From the NCBI GenBank assembly GCA_023055505.1, contig JALIRH010000098.1:310001-374000 (forward strand): a stretch of DNA of 64,000 nt, written 5' to 3'. A program made the position numbers and the translations under genes. Shown here one piece after another: positions 23,601 through 35,680 of the stretch (positions are counted from its first letter, which is position 1; each line of letters begins with the position of its first letter). Source of the DNA: Callipepla californica brunnescens (lineage: Eukaryota; Chordata; Aves; Galliformes; Odontophoridae). The notes under the pieces were generated by a model. That model saw only the letters and a program-made list of their open reading frames with translations, was not told the DNA's origin and searched no databases.

Positions 23601-25020
23601 TACCTATCCCTAACCCTACCCTAACCCTACCCTAACACCTAACCCTAACCCTAACCCTTACCTAACCCTAACCCTACACTACCCCTTCAATCTAACCCTA
23701 ATTCTACCCTAACACTAACCCCTAACCCTACCCTAACCCTAACCCTACCCTACCCCTGACTCAAACCCTACCCTTAACCCTCCTTAACCCTACCCTAACC
23801 CTTACCTAACCCTAACCCTACCCTAACCCTTAACCCTAACCCTACCCTAACATTTACCCTAACCCCTAACCATAACCCTAACACTAACTCTAACCTTACC
23901 CTACCCTAACCGTGACCCTAACCCCTAACCCCAACCCATAAGCCCTAACCCCAAACCCTTACCTAACCCAAACCCTACCCTAATCCTAACCCTAACCCTG
24001 CCCCTAACCCTAACACAAACCCCTAACCCTACCCTAGCCCTACCCTAGACCTAACCCTACCCTAGCCCTAACCCCTAACCCCTAACCCAAACCCTAACCT
24101 TACCCTAAACCTACCCTAACCCTACCCTTACCCTAACTCTAACCCTAACACTAACCCTACCCTAACTCTTACCCTACCCCTAACGCTAAGCCCTAACCCT
24201 GACACTGACCCTAACTCCTAACCCTAACCCTTACCGAAAATTCTAATCCAACCCTAACCCTAACCCTACCCTAACCCTACCCATACCCCTACCCCTAACC
24301 CTACACTAACCCTTACCCTAACCCTTACCTATCCCTAACCCTAGCCCTACCCTAACCCTAACCCTTACCCTATCCCTAACCCTAACCCTTACCCTAACCC
24401 TTACCTATCTCTAACCCTACCCTAACCCTTAACCCTAACCCTTAACCCTAACCCTACCCTAACCCTCCAATCTAACCCTAATTCTACTCTAACCCTAACC
24501 CTACCCTAACCCTAAACCCTAACCCTATCATAACCCTGTTGATGGACCCTAGTTCTACCCTAACCCTAACCCCTAACCCTAACACCTAACCCTAACACCT
24601 AACCCTTTGCTAACCCTATTGATGGACCCTAACTGTAACACTAACCCTACCCGTAATCCTACCCCTAACCCTTACCCAACCCTAACCCTAACCCTTACCC
24701 TACCCTAACCCTAACCCTTACCCTAAACCTAACCCTACCCTAATTCTAACCCTAACCCTGACCCTATCCCTAAACCTAACCCCTGACCCTAACCCCTAAC
24801 CTTAACCCCTAACCCTAACCCTACCCTTACCCTAACCCTACACCCTAACCCTAAACCCTACCCGAACCTAACCCTAACCCTACCCTAACCCTAAAACCCT
24901 AACCCTACCTCACACCCTACCCTTAACCCTGACCCTAATACTTACCCTAACCATTATCTAACCCTAACCCTACCCCATCCCTACCCTACCCCTTAAACCT
25001 AACCCTAACCCTACCCTAAC
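14661..25020. repeat. Long degenerate CCCTAA array with CCCTAC/CCCTAACC variants
   Basis: About 10.4 kb of 5-, 6- and 7-base variants (CCCTAA, CCCTA, CCCCTAA, CCCTGA). There is no open frame worth reporting and no unique gene sequence. Sparse non-telomeric words recur: ATTGATGGACCC (near 16000, 16087, 16254, 16568 variant, 18477, 20439, 20763, 20862, 22001, 24540, 24617) and CACCAGATCCCTAA (17690, 20168). Larger blocks are repeated; the segment around 18440-18620 recurs around 20820-21000 (offset about 2385 bp). This indicates amplification of kilobase-size blocks as well as slippage of hexamers. Confidence 0.9.
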
Positions 25021-26003
25021 GGTGTCAGAATGTGACAGTCACAATATCAAAGTATCACAATGTTAGAATGTCAGTGTCACAAGGTTAGAATTTCACAATG
25101 CCAAAATATCACAATGTGAGAATCTAAAAATGTCACAGTGTCAGAATGTCACAATGCAAAAATGAAAGACTGTCACAATACCAGAAGGTAAAAATTTCAC
25201 AGTCAGAATATTACAGTGTCACAATGTCAGAAGGTCGCATTTTCAGAATGTCAGTACGTGAGGATGTCAGAACGTCACAATGTCACAAAGTGAGAATATG
25301 AGAATGTCAGAATAACAGAATGTCAGAATGTGAGAACGAAATGATGTCAGAATGTGATTATGTGAGAATGTCCGAATTTCAGAATGTCAGAATGTCACAA
25401 CGTCAGAATGCAAGAATATCAGAATGTCCTAAGTTGAGAATGTCACAATGTATCTGAATAGAAGAATGTAACATTGGCACAATCTCAGAATGTAACAAAG
25501 ACATCACATCATAATGTCAGAATGTCAGAATTTCACAACTTCACAATGTCACAATGAGAGAATTTCAGAATGCAGCAATGTAACAATCTGAGAATGTCAC
25601 AATATCAGATTGTCAGAATGTCAGAATGACAAAATGTGAGAATATCACAATATCACTATGCCAGATTCCCAAAATGCCACGATGTCACAATCTCAGAATG
25701 TCAGAGTCACAGAATTTGACACTGCGAGAATATCACAAAGTCACAAAGCCACAATGTCATAATATCACAATATCACAATGTCAGAATGTCACTATGGCAG
25801 ATTGTCAGAATGCCAGAACATCAGAAGGTGAGAATATAAGAATGTCAGAATGTCACAATGTCACAATGAGAGAATATTAGAATGTCACAATGTCAACATG
25901 TCAGAATGTGAGAAAGGGAGAATGTCATGATGTCAGAATGTCTTAATGTCAGAATGTCAAATCGTCACAACCTCCCAATTAAAATTCAGGGAATATGACT
26001 GTG

Positions 26004-26926
26004 TGTGAAAGACAGCAACTGTTTTTGACTTTTGTTGTCTCAAAGCTTGCTTCATGAGGTCTTTCTGGCTAGAAGACTCTAATTGACAACTGCTTGGAGA
26101 AGCTGATCATCACAAAGGACAATAATACTTGTATGGCACCGAAAGTACTACTCCTGTTGATTTATCTGTTGGGCCAGATGTGTTGGGTGGGCACAAATCA
26201 AACTAATGCCAGAACACGGAGGCAGCTAAAGAAAGCAGGATAGACACCCTGTTGTCCCTACAAGACAAGCCTCTCTTAAAACAAAACACCCACATGAATG
26301 GTGAGGAGCTTTCCTCCTTCAAGGTTTGAAAATTTAAAGCAAAACTGACCTTTAGGTTTAATCCCCTCGATAACCAGAGTCTGGAATGTGATGAATATGC
26401 ATGTGCTATACCTTTAAATAGCTATTCATTTCTCTCTTACGTGCGCATGTTTGGTGAAGCAATCCCCCATGTACCCAGCGCGCCGCTTGACAGAACTCAT
26501 TGGTGTGTCGAGTTGCTCAGTTGGTTTTCTCGACACCACTAAACCAAAGACTTTGAAGAAGAGACTTTCCTGAGGGAAAAACCTCTTTGGAAGAACCCCC
26601 CTGCACAGCGCCTGCTTGCTGCAAAACTTCCCGGCTTTCTCCCATCCCCCGCGGAGACCAGACGAATTCCTGAGACCAACGGACTACGGACCTCGCCAGA
26701 TCCACGGTGCTGATGCTCTCTCTTTCTCTTTCTTGCTTTCTGCCAAGTCTCTTCGCTTTTCATCTCTTTTCTATCACCCATCTTCCCTTCCCCATATCCC
26801 TAAAAAACTACTTATTGTAATAAACTGGTTGGGCTAAAATTTGAACCATTGCCTTTTAATCTCACCATCGGGTATACACATACATATAAAGAACCTCATC
26901 TCCCTCCTTTATTTTGGAGCGTGACA
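26004..26926 (+). mobile_element. Solo LTR (923 bp) with 5-bp target duplication CTGTG
   Basis: Unique sequence inside the 8-bp array, starting TGTGAAAGACAGC and ending GGAGCGTGACA. CTGTG flanks it at 25999-26003 and 26927-26931. Removing it recreates the GGGAATATGACTGTGTCA word seen elsewhere in the array. A polyadenylation signal AATAAA at 26819-26824 places the sense strand on plus; an AT-rich TTTAAATAGC word near 26413 may act as a TATA element. The short frames inside (60-80 codons) are not recognisable. The retroviral family is not identified. Confidence 0.88.
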
Positions 26927-28099
26927 CTGTGTCAAAACGTCACAATGAGAGAATATGAAAAAGTGAGAACATCACAATGACCGAATGTCAGAATGTCGCA
27001 ATTAGAAAATCGGGGAATATCAAAATGTCACAACGTCACAATGAGAGATAATAACACCAAGTGAATGACAATGTCACAGTGTCACAATGAGAGTATCTCA
27101 GAATGTCAGAACTTCAAAATGTCAAAATGTCACAAAGTCCAAATATCACAATGACAGAATGTCAGAATGACAGATTCCCACAGTTTCAGAATGTCAGAAT
27201 GTGGTAATGAGAGAAAGTCAAAATATCGGAATGTCAGAATGTCACAAGGAGAGAATGTCAGAGTGTCACAATGCTATAATGTCAAAATGTCAGAACATCA
27301 GAAGGTCAGAATATCACAATGTCACAACGAGAGAACCTCAAAATGTCACCAAGAGAGACTGTCAAACTATCAGAATGTGAGAATGAGTGAATGTCACAAT
27401 GAGAGATGGCCACAATTTTAGAATGCCAGATTGTGAGAATGTCAGAATGTGAAAACGCCAGAATGGGAGTGAGTGAATGTCACAACATCAAAATGTCATA
27501 ACGTCAGAATGAACCAATGTGAGAGTGCCTGAATGTCACAGTATGAGAACGTCACAATATCACAAATCTCAGAATTTCAGTGTCAGAATGAGAGAATGTC
27601 ACAATGCCACAATGAGAGAATGTCGCAATTACAGATTATTGATATATCAGAATGTCAGAATACGAGAAAGTGAGAATGTCCCAATGTCAGAATATCAGAA
27701 TGAGGGAAAGAGAGAATGTCATGATGCCAGAATGTCAAATTGTCACAAAGTCACAATATCACAATGAGAGAATATCAGAAAGTGAGAATATGCCAGTGAA
27801 TGAATGACACATTGTGAGAATGTCAGAATGTCAGAACGTCAGAATATCAGAATTACAAAATCAGGGAATATGACTGTGTCACAATGTCACAAAGAGAGAA
27901 TATGAAAAAGTGAGAATATCACAACGACCGAATGTCAGAACGTGACAATGTCACAATGTCAGAATGAGGGAAAGAGAGAATGTCATGAAGTCAGAATGTC
28001 AACTTGTCACAATGCCACAATAGCACAGTAAGAGAATATCAGAAAGTGAGAATTATGACAGTGACTGAATGTCACGATGTGAGAAAGTCAGAATATTAG

Positions 28100-28432
28100 T
28101 ATAGGGCAAATAACCCCCAAAAAAGCACTCCATGGAAATTGTGCGAAAGGCGGTATATTTTAGGTAGGCTTAAGAAAATGGTATACAAACAAGAAGAAAA
28201 GAGAGGAGCTCACCTTGATGATGGTCGAGGCTCGCTAATAACTCCAAAAGGGAGGGATCTCTAACAAGAGAACCTTCCCTGCTGGAGGTCAGCCCTTAAA
28301 TGGGGTCTTGGCAGAGGTGGAGTCAAACTCCACCCCTTCCAATCACACTCACTTGTGCCCCTGCAGCTGACTCAGGGCTTGCCTCAGGTGATCAATCAGT
28401 GGTTCAGGCCATGATTCAACAGTTCCCATACA
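28100..28432 (-). mobile_element. Solo LTR-like insertion (333 bp) with 5-bp target duplication ATTAG
   Basis: Unique sequence bounded by ATTAG at 28095-28099 and 28433-28437. On the minus strand it begins TGTATGGGAACTG and ends GCCCTATA; the ends are weakly inverted (TGTATGGG against TATAGGG). Length, short target duplication and TG start suggest a solo LTR with sense on the minus strand, although the expected CA end is TA here. Family not recognised. Confidence 0.7.
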
Positions 28433-30756
28433 ATTAGAATGTCAGAATGTCACCATGAGAGTATCTCAGAATGTCACAATGTCAGAATGTCACAATGATA
28501 GAATGTCAAAATGGCAGCATGTGTCTGTGAGAGAATGCCACAATGACAGAATAGAAATATGTCAGAATATAGCAATGAGAGAATGTTAGAATGCAACAAT
28601 GTCAACATGTCAGAATGGGAGAAAGTGAGAATGTCATGATGTCAGAGTGTCTTCATGTCAGAATGTCAAATCTTCACTGTGTCACAACTACAAGATTAGG
28701 GAATATGACTGTGTCAGAAAGTCACAATAAGAGGAGATGAAAAAGAGAGAATATCACAATGACCGAGTGTCACAATGTAAGAAAGTGAGAATGTGAGAAT
28801 GTCAAAATGTCAGAATGACAGAATATCACTATGTCACAATGTCGCAATGTCTCAAGGTCAGAATATCAATATGTAACAGTGTAAGAACGTCACAAATACC
28901 ACAATGGGAGAATGACAGATTGTCACGATTACAGAATTTCAGAATGTGAAAATATCAGAATGTCACAATGTCAGATTCTGAGAATGTCACAATGACAGAA
29001 TGTCAGAATGAAAGATTTTCCAAATTCCAGAATGTCACTATGTCACAACGTCAGAATGACGCATTGTCAAAATGCTAGAATGTCACAATGTCACAAGGTG
29101 AGAACATCACAATGGCAGATTGTCATAATGCCAGAACATCAGAAGGTGAGAATATTAGAATGCCACAATGTCACAATGTCACCATGAGAGTATCTCAGAA
29201 TGTCACAATGTCAAAATGTCAGAATGAGGGAAAGAGAGAATGTCATGATGTCAGAATGTCTTCACGTCAGAATGTCAAATTGTCACAACGTCACAATATC
29301 ACAATGAGAGAATATCAGAAAGTGAGAATATGACAATGACCGAATGACACATTGTGAGAATGTCAGAATGCCAGAATGTCAGAATGTCAGAATGTCAAAA
29401 TGTGTGAATGTCTGAATGTCACCATGAGAGAGAGTCAGAGTTTTACAATGTCACAATGTGAGAATGTCTGAACGTCAGAATGAGGGAGAGTTAGAATTTC
29501 AGAATGTCACAGTGTCACAATGTCATCATGTCACAATATCAGAATGTTGCATTGTCACAATGTGAGAATGACAGGTTGTCACAATTCCAGAATTTCAGAA
29601 TGTCAACATGTCTGAATGTCACAATGTCACAATTTCACTATGTCACAACGCTAGAATGTCATAATATCAGAAAGTGAGAATATCACAATGGCAGATCGTC
29701 ATAATGCCAGAACTTCAGAAGGTGAGAATATTAGAATGTCACAATGTCACAATGTTACAATGTGAGTATCTCAGAATGTCACAATGCCAGAATATCAGAA
29801 TGGCAGAATATGAGAAAGTGAGAATGTCACAATGTCAAAATGTCAGAATGAGAGAAAGAGAGAATCTCATGATGTCGGAATGTCTTAATGTCAGAATGTC
29901 AAATTGTCACAACGTCACGATATCACAATGAGAGAATATCAGAAAGTGAGAATATGACAATGACCGAATGACACAATGTGAGAACGTTAGAATGTGAGAA
30001 TGTCAGAATTGGAGAATGTCACAGAGTCACAATGACAGATTGCCACAATTTCAGAATGTCAGTGTATCACAATGCCACAAAGTCACAATATCAGTATGTC
30101 ATGAAGATAGAATGTCACAATGACAACATATGACTGTGACAGAACGTCACAATGTCAGATGATAAATATGGCCGAAAATCACAATGAGAGAATGTTAGAA
30201 TGTCACAATGTTAACATGTCAGAATGTGAGAAAGTGAGAATGCCACAATGCCACGATGTGAGAATCTCACAATGTCACAATGAGAGAGAGTCAGAATTTC
30301 ACAGTATCAGAATTTTGCATTGTCACAATGTGAGAATGACAGATTGTCACATTTCCAGAATTTCAGAATGTCACAATTCCAGAATTTCAGAATGTCCAAA
30401 TATCTGAATGTCACAATAGCAGAATGTGAGAGTATCACAATGACAGAATGTCAGAATGACAGGTTGTCACAATTCCAGAATGTCACTATGTCACAATGCT
30501 AGAATGTCAGAATGTCAGAATGTGAAAATAGCACAAGGGCAGGTTGTCATAATGCCAGAACTTCAGAATGTGAGAATATGAGAATGTCATAATGTCAGAA
30601 TGGGAGAATGTCACAACGGCAGGTTGTCATAATTCCAGAAGTTCAGAATGGGAGAATATTAGAATGTAACAATGTTGCAATGTGACAATGAGAGTATCTC
30701 AGAATGTCAGAATGTCAGAATGTCAGAATGCCAGAATAAGAGAAAAGAAAGGTATG

Positions 30757-33700
30757 AGGAGGCTATGGGGAAGCTATGGGGCAGCTATTGGGCAGCAGTG
30801 GGGCAGCTATGGGGCAGTAGTAGGGCAGCTATAAGGCAGCTATGGGGCAGCAGTGGGGCAGCTATGGGGCGGCTATGAGGAAGCCATTGGGCAGCTATGG
30901 GGCAGAAGTGAGGCAGCAATCAGGCAGCAGTGAGGCAGCTATGAGGAGGCTATGGGGCAGCTATGGGTCAGCTATCGAGAGGCTATGGGGCAGCTATGGG
31001 GCGGCGATGAGGCAGACATGGGGCAGCTATGGGGGAGCAGTGAGGCAGCTATGGGGAGGCTATGGGGCAGTAGTTGGGCAGCTATAGGGCGGCTATGGGG
31101 AAGCCATTGGGCAGCTATGGGGCAGTAGTGAAGCAGCTATGGGTCAGTAGTTTGGCAGCTATGACGAGGCTATGGGAAGGCCATGGGGAAGCGATGGGGC
31201 AGCTCTGAGGCAGACAAAATGTAGCTATGGGGGAGCAGTGAGGCAGCTATGGGGTGGCTATGGGGCAGTAGTGGGGCAGCTATGGGGCAGCTATGAGGTA
31301 GCCATGGGGCAGCTATGGGGAAGCAGCGAGGGAGCTATGGGGTAGCAGTGAGGCAGCTATGATGAGGCTATGGGGAGGCTATGGGGCAGCCACGGTGCAG
31401 CTATGGGGCAGCAGTGGGGCAGCTATGGGCAGCAGTAAGGAAGCTATTGAGAAGGCTATGGGGGCAGCTATGGGGTGGCTATGGGGCAGCTATAGAGCGG
31501 CAATGTGGCAGTAGTGGGGCACCTATAAGGCAGCTATGGGGCAGCAGTGGGACAGCTATGGGGCGGCTATTAGGCAGCCATGGGGTGGCAATGGGGCAGC
31601 AGTGAGGCAGCTATGGGGCGGCTATGGGGCTGAAGTGGGGCAGCTATGAGGAGTCTCTTGAGAGGCTATGGAGCAGCTATGGGGCAGCAGTGGGGTAGCA
31701 GGAGGAGACTATGGGGAGGCTATGAAGCAGGTATGGGGCAGCAGTGGGGCAGCTATGGGGCGACTATGGGGCAGCAGTTGAGCAGCTATGGGGCAGCCAT
31801 GGGGGCAGCTATGTGGCAGTAGTGAAACAGCTATGGTGTAGCTATAAGCGAGCCTTGGGGCAGCAAGGGGCAGTAGTAAGGCAGCTATGGGGCAGCAGTG
31901 GGGCAGCTATGATGAGACTATGGGAAGGCCATGAGGAAGCTATGGGGCATCTTTGAGGCAGACAAAAAGTAGCTGTGGGGCTGCAGTGAGGCAGCTATGG
32001 GGCAGCTGTGGGGCAGCTATTGTGTAGCAGTGAGGCATCTATGAGGAGGCTATGGGGAGGATATGAGGCAGTTATGGGGCAGAAGTGAGGCAGCTATGGG
32101 GTGGCTATAGGGCAGCAGTGGGGCAGGTATGGGGCAACAAAGAGGCAGCCATGGGGCAGCAGTGGGGCAGCTTTGAGGCTACGGGGCGGCTATGGGGCAG
32201 TAGTGGGGTAGCTATGGGGCAGCAGTGAGGAAGCTAAGGGGAAGCAATGGGGCAGCTTTGAGGATGCTATTGGGAAGCCATGGGGCAGCAATGGGGCGGC
32301 TATGAGGCAGCGACGGGGAAGCTATGGGGCAGCAGTGAGGCAGGTATGGGGCAGTAGTAAGGCAGCTACGGGGCAGCAGTGGGGCAAATATGAGGAGGCT
32401 CTGAGGAAACTATGGGGCAGCTATGGGGCAGCAGTGAGGCAGTTATACAACAGGTATGAGGCACTTCTCAAGCAGCTATGGGTCAGCTATGAGGAGGCTA
32501 TGGGGCAGATGTGGTGCAGCAGTGGGGCAGCTAAGGCAGCTATGGGGAGGCTATGGGGCAGCAGTGTGGGCAACTATGAGGAGACTATGGGGAGGCTATG
32601 AGGCAGCTATGGGGCAGTAGTCGGGCAGCTATTGGACGGCTATGAGGCAGCCATGGGGCAGCTATGGGGCAGCAGTGAGACAGCTATGGGGCAAGTATGG
32701 GGAGGCTATGGGGCAGCGACGGGGTGGCTATGGGGCAGTAGTGGGGCAGCTATGGTGAGGTTATGAGGCAGCCATGGGGTAGGTATGAGAAACCAGTGAG
32801 GCAGCTATGGGGCAGTAGTGGAGCAGCTATGAGGCAGCGGTGGGTCAGCTATGGGGTGGCTATGAGGCAGCAGTGGGTCAGCTATGGGGTGGCTATGAGG
32901 CAGCCATGGGGCAGCTATGGGACAGCAGTGGGGCAGCTATGAGGTAGCCATGGGGCACCTATGGGGAAGCAGCGAGGGAGCTATGGGGTAGCAGTGAGGC
33001 AGCTATGAGGAAGCTATGGGGAGGCTATGGGGAGGCTATGGGGAGGCTATGGGGAGGCTATGGGGAGGCTATGGGGCAGATATGTAACGGCTATGAGGCA
33101 GCCACGGTGCAGTTATGGGGCAGCCACGGTGCAGCTATGGGGCAGCAGTAAGGAAGCTACGAGAAGGCTATGGAGGCAGCTATCGGGTGGCTATGAGACA
33201 GCTATGGGGCAACTATGAGGCAGCCGTAGGGCAGCTATGGTGCAGCAGTGAGGCAGCAATTAGGCAGAAGTTGGGCAGATATGGGGCAGCAGTGAGGCAG
33301 CTATGAGGAGGCTATGGGGCAGCTATGGGGCAGCAGAGAGGCAGCTATGGGGCACGAGTGAGGCAGCTATGGGTTAGCTATGAGGAGGCCTTGAGGAGGC
33401 TATGGGGCAGATATGGGGCAGCAGTGGGGCAGCTAAGGCAGCTATGGGAAGGCTATGGGGCAGCAGTGTGGGCAACTATGAGGAGACTATGGGGAGGCTA
33501 TGAGGCAGCTATGGGGCAGCAGTCGGGCAGATATAAGGCAGCTATTGGGAAGCAGTGGGGCAGCTATGGGGCGGCTATTAGGCAGCCTTTGGGCACCTAT
33601 TGGGCAGCAGTGAGGCAGGTATGGGGCAGCTATGGGGCAGCTATGAGGACGTTATGGGGCAGCTATGGGGCAGCAGTGGGGCAGCAATAACGCAGTAGTG

Positions 33701-34825
33701 GGGCAGCTATGGGGCAGTAGTGGGGCAGCAATGAGGACGCTATAGGGAGACTATGGGGCATGTATGGAGCGGCTAGGAGGCAGCTATGGGGCAGGTATGA
33801 GGCAGCCATGGGGTGGCTGTGGGGCAGCAGTGAGGCAGCTATGAAGAGGCTATGGAAATGCTATAGGGCAGCAGTGGGGCAGCTACGGAGCGGCTATGAG
33901 GCAGCCATTTTGCATCTATGGGGCAGCAGTGGGGCAGCTACGAGGAAGCTATAGGGCAGCTATGGGACAGTAGTGGGGCAGCTATGGTGCGGCTATGAGG
34001 CAGCCATGAGGCAGACACGGGGCAGCAGTGGGGCAGCTATGGTGCGGCTATGAGGCAGCCATGAGGCAGATATGGGGCAGCAGTGGGGCAGCTATGAGCA
34101 GGCTTTGGGGCGGCTGTGGAGCAGCAGTGGGGAAGCTATGGGGCAGTAGTGGGGCAACTATAAGTTAGCAGTGGGGCAGCTATGGGGCGGCTATGGGGCA
34201 GCAGTGGGGCAGCTATGAGGAGGTTATGGGGCAGCCATTGGCAGCTATGGGGCTGCAGTGAGGCAGCAATGGGGCAGCAGTGAGGCAGCTATGGGGCGGC
34301 TCTAAGGCAGCAGTGATGCAGATATCGGGCAGCTCTGAGGAGGCTATGAGGCCGCTATGAGGCAGTAGTGGGGCAGCTATGGGGCAGCAGTGGGGTGGCT
34401 ATGTGGCAGCAATGGGGCAGCCATGGGGCAGGTATGGGGCTGCAGTGGGACAGCTATGAGGAGGCTATTGGGCAGGTATAGAGCGGCTATGTGGCAGTAG
34501 TCGGGCAGCTATTGGGCAGCTATTGGGAAGCCGTGGGGCAGCTATCGGGCGGCTATTATACAGCCATGGAGCAGCTATGGTGCAGCAGTGTTGCAGCTAT
34601 GAGGAGGCTATGGGGAGGCTATGGAGCAGCTATGGGGCGGCTATCTGGTGGCTATGAGGCAGCTATCGGGCAGCTCTGAGGAGGCTATGGGGCCACTATG
34701 AGGCAGTAGTGGGGCAGCTATGGGGGCAGCAGTGGGGTGGCTATGGGGTGGCAGCGGGGCAGCAGTGGGGCAGCTATGGGGCTGCAGTGGGGCAGCTATG
34801 AGGAGGCTATGGGGCAGCAGTGGGG
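30757..34825 (+). repeat. 11-bp minisatellite (GGGGCAGCTAT/GGGGCAGCAGT), first block
   Basis: Tandem units of 11 bp alternating mainly between GGGGCAGCTAT, GGGGCAGCAGT, GGGGAGGCTAT and GAGGCAGCTAT. Eleven is coprime to three, so every plus frame carries the same eleven-residue pattern (permutations of GAAMGQLWGSY). The resulting open frames of 60-120 codons have no other support and are not listed as genes. The strand is strongly G-rich with few C. Confidence 0.93.
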
Positions 34826-35164
34826 CTGCTGGTTTCCCCCCGCTTCTTTTGTTGGAGTCCTCGCCCCTTCCATGGTTGCCCACCAATGAGGACTGGCTGA
34901 TCCCTCCCCCACATCGACGGCCCCGGACCCACAACCCCGACCCCAGCCCCATAACCCCGACCCCACATCTGCAGCCCCAGCCCCATAACAGAGCCTTCAG
35001 ACCCCTAACTGAGCACCCGGACTTAGAACCGAGCATCGAGCCCCATTAGCCCCAACCCCAGCCCCACATCCCCGTCCCTCACCCAACTCCGCCCCACCCC
35101 ACCCACACCCTATTCCCCCCTTCTCCCTCCGCCACCCCACTCCTCCCCCCCTCCCCTTTCCCAC
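34826..35164. other. Unique GC-rich segment downstream of the SGF29-like first exon
   Basis: The 11-bp array stops and unique sequence follows: a stretch with TTGCCCACCAATGAGGACTG near 34875-34900, then CCCCGACCCCAGCCCCATAAC-type short repeats and a C-rich run up to the splice donor. On the minus strand this is the start of the first intron of the SGF29-like gene. I looked for a second exon and found none I recognise. Confidence 0.55.
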
Positions 35165-35240
35165 CTGCGTGTGCGCGAGCAGCCGCTGTAGCTCCCCCAG
35201 GAGCTCCACGTTGCGCGACCTCCCCCCCCGCCAACGCCAT
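35165..35240 (-). pseudogene. SGF29: SGF29-like first coding exon, one base out of frame
   Basis: On the minus strand an ATG at 35238-35240 in a good context (GCCATGGCG) opens MALAGG; after an eight-G run the conserved part SRNVELLGELQRLLAHTQ follows, ending exactly at CAG before GTGGGA (donor, 35163-35164). By recall this matches the N-terminal coiled-coil start of SGF29, which begins MAL and whose first coding exon ends in a QTQ-type word. The exon is 76 nt instead of 75 because of the G run, so the ATG and the conserved part are in different frames. This may be a sequencing or assembly length error in a homopolymer, or a real inactivating change. The CpG-island setting favours a genuine promoter and exon. 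Confidence 0.58.
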
Positions 35241-35345
35241 GGCCGAACAGCCCCACCCCCACTGCGCGCGGCTCTGGGAATAGCACTACGCGTGCGCCGG
35301 TCCCGGAAGCCGGAAACGGAAGTCCCCCCCCCCGCAGATGAACGG
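35241..35345 (-). promoter_or_regulatory. CpG-island promoter of the SGF29-like gene
   Basis: Directly upstream of the ATG on the minus strand is CpG-dense sequence without a TATA box. It contains clustered ETS-type words (CCGGAAGCCGGAAACGGAAG on plus, 35306-35325) and ACGCGTGCGC. This composition is typical of TATA-less, often bidirectional housekeeping promoters; activity is inferred. Confidence 0.5.
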
Positions 35346-35354
35346 AGCGGTGGA

Positions 35355-35560
35355 GTACTATGGCGGCGGCGGTGGCGGCGCCGCGGAAACCGCGGAAACC
35401 GCGCGTTGGAGCGGCGGCGGCGGCGGCGGCTCCGTTGCCGTGGGAACCGCGGAAACTGCGGAAACTGCGGAAACCGCGCGTTGGAGCGGCGGCGGCGGCG
35501 GCGGCTCCGTTGCCGCGGAAACCGCACGTTGGAGCGGCGGCGGCGGCTGTACGGGAGGCA
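35355..35560. repeat. GGC trinucleotide-rich tandem repeat
   Basis: Three imperfect units of (GGC)n followed by GGAACCGCGGAAAC-type words and GCGCGTTGGAGC, about 70-80 bp each. Every frame on both strands is open (G-rich, A/E/T-rich or P-rich peptides), which accounts for frames of up to 190 codons; none is a convincing protein. It lies at the 5' side of the SGF29-like exon, so it could be untranslated leader or promoter sequence. Confidence 0.7.
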
Positions 35561-35680
35561 CTGTGAGCTTTAGGGGTGGGGCTGGGCAGGGGCAGCGGCA
35601 GCGGCAGCGGCAGCGGGGGAGGGGCGGGGCAGGATTCCGGGGCCGCGCGGCGCTCTCTTTTTTCCCCTAGCACTTGTAAC
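35561..35680. other. Edge of CpG island with (GGCAGC)n
   Basis: A short GGGGCTGGGCAGG and (GGCAGC)4 stretch (about 35588-35612) leads to a GCGCGGCGCTCTC word and a T-rich, C-rich end before the 11-bp array resumes near 35680. No gene is seen. Confidence 0.5.

Larger units (their letters stand above)
25021..30756. repeat. 8-bp minisatellite (GTCAGAAT/GTCACAAT)
   Basis: The basic unit is AATGTCAG or AATGTCAC, with GAGAGAAT and GGGAATATGACTGTGT as recurrent longer variants. Since 8 is not a multiple of three, each plus frame gives the same eight-residue pattern (permutations of MSECQNVR), producing open frames of 60-95 codons that are not genes. Two solo LTRs interrupt the block (26004-26926 and 28100-28432). 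The array starts at an abrupt border with the telomere-like block and ends at 30756 in an equally abrupt border with an 11-bp array. Confidence 0.92.

Noticed and set aside
25021..30756. CRISPR-like array of repeats and spacers
   Set aside because: The units are 8 bp in direct tandem without spacers, and the window is vertebrate.
35338..35400. Plus-strand ATG (MNGAVEYYGG) as the start of a divergent gene opposite the SGF29-like exon
   Set aside because: The start is plausible in a bidirectional promoter, but the frame immediately enters (GGC)n and I see neither a donor nor a known N-terminus.
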